This document shows, piece by piece, positions 5,076-8,780 of a DNA stretch of 8,780 bases. The DNA is from Thermoproteota archaeon (GTDB lineage Archaea > Korarchaeota > Korarchaeia > Korarchaeales > Korarchaeaceae). Numbering within the stretch: position 1 is the first letter of the stretch; the number at the start of each line of letters is the position of its first letter. The stretch covers positions 1-8,780 of the forward strand of contig JAGGTZ010000153.1 of NCBI GenBank assembly GCA_021158805.1. Direction: 5' to 3'. The notes beneath the pieces were generated by a model. It was not told where the DNA came from. It saw nothing but the letters and a program-made list of their open reading frames with translations, and made no database searches. Position numbers and translations under genes: made by a program.

Positions 5076-7797
5076 CACTTACCTGTTGCTTTTCATCGAG
5101 GACTTGAACAGCGGAAACCCTCCCGGACTTGCTTACTAATATTGAATGAGAAGCTATGTCCCTAAACCTGGGGGAATGAGTAACTACTATCATTTGGGGC
5201 ACATTAAGGCTGGAAAGGGAGTCAACTAGGGTATTTATTCTCTCCTCATCTAGATGGATGGTAGGCTCATCAAGTAGGAATGTCTCGATGTTAGACATCA
5301 TCAAGTACCTAGCGATAGCTAGCCTCAATGCCAGTGCCAGAGCTATCTTCTCGCCTCCACTTATCCTATCCAGTGGGTAAATAGAATTCCCCTTCTTAAG
5401 CTTAGGTGTAAAGTCCTTATCTAGCTCTACAGAATCGTAATCAAAGCCAAAGGACCCAAATATCACATTTAACTCTTCCTCGATAGATGGTCTGGCTTTC
5501 TCCCTTATTAGAATCTGTATACCCTTATCTTTGCTAAATACCTCTCTAACCTTCTCTATTTTCGTTTTAAACAACTCTAACTTTTCCTTTCTCTTCCTTA
5601 GTTCCTTAAGTTTCTCCTCCTTATCTTTCAATTGGGATAGCTGATCCTCTAACCTCTTTATCTCCCCTGATAAGTTCCCTTTAACGGTCAAAATCTCTTC
5701 TAGTTCGTGCTCTAACTCAGTAATATTCTTACGTAACCTTTCAAGGTTATCAGGGCTATACCCTAACTGCGAAATTTCTTCTTGTATCTCCCTGACCTTA
5801 ATCTCCTTATTCGAGATCTCTCTCCTGAGAGACTCGATTTCACTCTGAAGCATCTCCCTGGTTTTGGATATCTCCTTAATCCTCTCTAACTCCTTTACAG
5901 CTTCTAAAGAACGCTTGTACTCTAATCTGACTTCCTCTAAACTAATTAGCGACCCAATAAGCATCTTAAGCCTGGACTCCATGGCCTCAACCTTCTTCTT
6001 TAACTCGTCTGGACTTTCTTCGCTACGAAGCTGTTGCTCTAAATCTCTAATTCTAGTTAGGATCACTTCCTTCCGGGAAATTACGTCCCTCAACTCTCTA
6101 AGTCGTCTTTTCTTAACTTCTAACTCCTTAAGCCTGGGTTCCATGGATTCGATTTCAGATCTTAGCTTTTGACTCTCTCTCCTTAGTTTTTCTAACTCCT
6201 CTTCCGAAGATTTTATTATGTTCATAGCATGGTCCAATTCCTTGACCTCTATAGATCTGAGATTCATCAGTTTATTCGCTAAGGACCCTTTCTTTGATGA
6301 TAACTGGGCTATTAATGCTTCAATGCCCTCTTTCTCATTTTCTACAAGCCTTAACTCTCTAGAAATTCTTTCTCTAATCCTCCTTAAGGTGAGTTCATCC
6401 AACTTGGAGCCACAAAGCGGACACTTGTCGATTTCACCCTCAAGTTCAGATAGATACTGTCTTCTCTGCCTGATCCTCTCATCTAATGAGGCCTTTTTCT
6501 CCCTTAAGGTAGCTACCTTGCTCTCTATATCTTCTATAGCCTGCTCTAATGAAATTATCTCCCTATCAATAAGTCTCCGGGCTTCTTCGGCTGAAGTAAC
6601 CTCTTTCATCAAGATCTTGGAGATATCTCTGAGGATCAGGTTAGCTTTCTCTCTCCCCTGCTCCATTGTTCTAGTGAGCTCTGATACCCTAGCCTCTAGA
6701 TAACTTAACTTTTCCCTGTAACCACTTAGCAGGATAGAGATCTCTTCTAACTCCCTTATCTCCCCTTCCAACCTATTAGCTTCCTGTTTATCGTGTTCTA
6801 ATCCACTAACCTCTCTCTTATAAGCTGATAGCTCCTGATACTTCCCCTCTAACTCTCTTAATTTACTTCTTGCGGCGTTAAGCTCAGTGAGGATCTCATA
6901 TGCTTCTGAAAGGGTCTCATACCTCGAAGCAAGCGCCTTCAACTCAGGTAGCTTAGATAGCTCCTCATCTATCTTACTTATGTCAGATTCCTTCCTCTCT
7001 AGTTCTTCCTTAAGCTTGACTAGCTGCTCCTCCAGAATACTCGCCTCCTTCATCAATTCCCTGTATCTCCTATCCAGTTCTTCGATCCTAACTAGCTCTT
7101 CTCTGAGAGAGGCAAGATCCTTTCGGGCCAACTCCTCTCTCTCTGCTATCTCGGCTAATTGGGACTTGAGCCTAGATAGCTCCTCATTTACCTCTTTCTT
7201 CATGCGATATACATCTCCTAACCCCTGCATCTCTCCTTCTATCGAGGAGATCTTCCTATCTAGGGCATTTATAACATCCCTCAAATCATTCCATATTTTC
7301 TCCAGTATATCTATGCCCAGAAGTCTTCCAAGGATCTCTCTCCTTTTAGAAGGACTCTCCTCTAATAGGTCAGCTATTTCCCCCTGACGAATGTATATAG
7401 CGTTTAAGAAGGAATCTTTTCCTATTCCCAAGAGAATCTCTATCTGCTTGCTTACTTTACTCGGATCTCTTAGAAGAAGCTTCCTTTTGCCATCTATCAG
7501 TTCATAGAGATGAGCTCTAGATGACTTCTCAGCTTTAGACCTCTCTCTTACGACAAGATATGTCCTACCGTTTAGTTCAAACTCAAGCTCAACTGACATC
7601 CTATTGGTCCCACTCCTGATTAACATATCTTGCCTGGACCTCATGCTATCTGGGAAGAGCGCGTAGGCTATGGCCTCAAGTATAGTAGTCTTACCTGTCC
7701 CATTTTCCCCTATTATTGCATTAATCCCGTCCGTAAATGTTATCTCTGAACTGGCGTGTGAGCCGAAATTTTCTAGTCTAAGGCGTTTTATAATCAC
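5071..7797 (-). CDS. rad50: DNA double-strand break repair ATPase Rad50
   Basis: The SMC-like ATPase partner of Mre11; the complex binds, tethers and processes broken DNA ends. Its 908 residues are close to archaeal relatives (around 880). Domains in order are the N-terminal ATPase lobe with Walker A GENGTGKTT (30-38) and Q-loop YIRQGEI with Q138; a long coiled coil (~170-455); the zinc hook CPLC (C459, C462), which dimerises two molecules around a metal ion; a returning coiled coil (~465-740); then the C-terminal lobe with signature ISGGEK (S813), Walker B LLDEP (D843, E844), D-loop HLD (848-850) and switch histidine H874 in VVTHSP. The hook sits near the middle of the coil, so both arms are of similar length. 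All catalytic residues are present. The start is GTG at 7797, one base after the mre11 stop, with GGGAG in the end of mre11 as ribosome site, implying translational coupling. Identification is firm. Confidence 0.97.
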   Translation of the reverse strand: MIIKRLRLENFGSHASSEITFTDGINAIIGENGTGKTTILEAIAYALFPDSMRSRQDMLIRSGTNRMSVELEFELNGRTYLVVRERSKAEKSSRAHLYELIDGKRKLLLRDPSKVSKQIEILLGIGKDSFLNAIYIRQGEIADLLEESPSKRREILGRLLGIDILEKIWNDLRDVINALDRKISSIEGEMQGLGDVYRMKKEVNEELSRLKSQLAEIAEREELARKDLASLREELVRIEELDRRYRELMKEASILEEQLVKLKEELERKESDISKIDEELSKLPELKALASRYETLSEAYEILTELNAARSKLRELEGKYQELSAYKREVSGLEHDKQEANRLEGEIRELEEISILLSGYREKLSYLEARVSELTRTMEQGREKANLILRDISKILMKEVTSAEEARRLIDREIISLEQAIEDIESKVATLREKKASLDERIRQRRQYLSELEGEIDKCPLCGSKLDELTLRRIRERISRELRLVENEKEGIEALIAQLSSKKGSLANKLMNLRSIEVKELDHAMNIIKSSEEELEKLRRESQKLRSEIESMEPRLKELEVKKRRLRELRDVISRKEVILTRIRDLEQQLRSEESPDELKKKVEAMESRLKMLIGSLISLEEVRLEYKRSLEAVKELERIKEISKTREMLQSEIESLRREISNKEIKVREIQEEISQLGYSPDNLERLRKNITELEHELEEILTVKGNLSGEIKRLEDQLSQLKDKEEKLKELRKRKEKLELFKTKIEKVREVFSKDKGIQILIREKARPSIEEELNVIFGSFGFDYDSVELDKDFTPKLKKGNSIYPLDRISGGEKIALALALRLAIARYLMMSNIETFLLDEPTIHLDEERINTLVDSLSSLNVPQMIVVTHSPRFRDIASHSILVSKSGRVSAVQVLDEKQQVSD

Positions 7798-7798
7798 T

Positions 7799-8780
7799 TT
7801 AATCTCCCTCAGCCATCGAAATCAGCTTCTGAATGAAAGGATCGCCTCTTCTTCCTTCCCTATACCATAGATCAAAAACCGTTAGGGCGAGCCTTTTCAC
7901 ATCATCATCTAATCTCATAGATCCTATAGCGCTATGGACAACATCTTCTAATCCTATCCCGGTTGGAATCTGTTCAGCTGGTCTCTCTACCTTGTCCTGT
8001 CTCACCTCATCTATCTTGACATAGAGGGCCTTGTCCTGTAGAGCTCGCTTAAACTCCAGTTTCACTAGTCCTACCTTAACTTCATTTACCTTAACCTTGC
8101 CAACTATAACGGGTCTATCTTCTAGAGAGGAAATGAATTGACTAACCGTCTCTATGAGGCTGTATAACTCCCTCGTGTTAGAAATCCTCTCATTAATATA
8201 GACAAAGGGCCTGGTCTTAAGTGCTAAGGGCCTTACCTCAACGGAACCCTTATCCAAATCGATCGAAAGTATGGACTTTCCTTCTCTCACAGAGATAGGA
8301 ACTTCCCTCATCTCTATAACCTCAGTAGACCCTGAATATGCGAAGACCCTATTCCCTTTCCTATACACTACTCTATTGTGATAATGACCCATAGCTACGT
8401 AGTCGAAGGAACTCCTAGCAATATCACTAATCTCTATCTCTGGATAAAAGGCCTTTATCATACCTTTAACTCCCTGATGGATCATTAAGATGGAGGGGCA
8501 GTTGCAGATCTGTTTCCTCTTTCTATCCAAGCTCTCTATAGTTTCAACAATGTGAGCCCCCCTACTCGTGTAGGGGATACCCCCTATTACCAGATCACCA
8601 ATTCTCTCAATTCCTGGACCCAATCTAAAGAAATTCTTAAATCCTAACCTCTCAAACAACCTCTTTAGATTCACTATCGGGGAAGTGATCCTCCTCCTGA
8701 TGGTGTCAGCTCCTAACTCATGATTCCCCTCGATTATCGCAATTGGGATGTCCCTCTCCAGTACCTTCAAGAAGCCCTCA
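7799..8780 (-). CDS. mre11: DNA double-strand break repair nuclease Mre11 (5' end outside the window)
   Basis: The manganese-dependent exo/endonuclease of the Mre11-Rad50 complex. The reading frame is open to the window edge, so the N-terminus is missing; about 65-75 residues with the first metal ligands (the DxH and GDxxD motifs) lie outside. The rest of the phosphoesterase domain is visible: GNHE (E encoded at 8717-8719, N and H at 8720-8725), MIHQG (H at 8477-8479) and MGHYH (H at 8384-8386 and 8378-8380). The capping domain follows, and the C-terminal end (VKRLALTVFDLWYREG region to the stop) fits the helical Rad50-binding segment. The TTG at 8770 is not taken as the start, because the codons before it continue the frame (E-G-F) and it lies inside the conserved domain. 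GNHE replaces the GNHD more usual in Mre11, a conservative change. rad50 starts one base after the stop, the classic mre11-rad50 arrangement. Confidence 0.93.
   Translation of the reverse strand, partial: EGFLKVLERDIPIAIIEGNHELGADTIRRRITSPIVNLKRLFERLGFKNFFRLGPGIERIGDLVIGGIPYTSRGAHIVETIESLDRKRKQICNCPSILMIHQGVKGMIKAFYPEIEISDIARSSFDYVAMGHYHNRVVYRKGNRVFAYSGSTEVIEMREVPISVREGKSILSIDLDKGSVEVRPLALKTRPFVYINERISNTRELYSLIETVSQFISSLEDRPVIVGKVKVNEVKVGLVKLEFKRALQDKALYVKIDEVRQDKVERPAEQIPTGIGLEDVVHSAIGSMRLDDDVKRLALTVFDLWYREGRRGDPFIQKLISMAEGD

Noticed and set aside
5600..7250. Recurrent TCTAACTCC-like words across rad50
   Set aside because: These reflect repeated Glu-Leu-Glu/Lys codons in heptads, with no fixed period or exact unit, so they are not a DNA repeat or CRISPR array.
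5864..7387. Several 100-166-codon plus-strand frames opposite the Rad50 coiled coil
   Set aside because: They are Ser/Leu/Ile-rich because they mirror the Glu/Leu/Arg codons of the coiled coil; no ribosome sites, domains or spacing suggest real genes.
7799..8770. Mre11 starting at TTG 8770
   Set aside because: The frame continues past it to the window edge (E-G-F before it), and a start there would remove the first metal-binding motifs of the nuclease.

Overview
This window looks like a piece of chromosome from a thermophilic archaeon. The S-adenosylmethionine synthetase is the archaeal family, the repair genes are archaeal-type Mre11 and Rad50, and upstream signals are TATA/BRE-like boxes rather than bacterial -35/-10 boxes. 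Arginine is written mostly with AGA/AGG, genes are packed with spacings of 1 to 23 bases, and GTG and TTG starts are used. A TACK-group lineage is plausible, but I cannot place it further from sequence alone.

Left end (1-285): no protein gene is recognisable. The first ~85 bases are AT-rich. A good BRE/TATA box lies at 86-99, and its expected start site (about 118-122) falls on the first bases of a striking structure. Bases 119-214 form a nearly continuous hairpin: a 20-bp outer stem with one G-U pair, then a 16-bp inner helix. The interior can refold into two smaller hairpins. A canonical archaeal Shine-Dalgarno sequence (GGAGGTGA) sits at the top of the outer stem, four bases before an ATG that opens a 9-codon reading frame. 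U-rich tracts follow the hairpin. Together these suggest an undescribed regulatory leader (attenuator or riboswitch-like) for the synthetase gene, or a separate small RNA. This is the most interesting item in the window.

286-1494 (+): archaeal methionine adenosyltransferase, complete at 402 residues. Its stop overlaps the 3' end of the helicase gene on the other strand by 7 bases.

1488-8780 (-): one tightly packed gene string, read right to left: mre11 (5' end outside the window), rad50, a small Hsp20-like protein, and a large SF2 helicase. Mre11 and Rad50 form the nuclease-ATPase complex that processes DNA ends. The helicase has a complete motor core resembling the Hrq1/YprA group plus about 590 C-terminal residues that I cannot assign. 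In many archaea the partners of mre11-rad50 are herA and nurA. Neither is visible here, so the helicase and the reduced Hsp20 may be alternative members of an end-processing operon. That is an inference from gene order.
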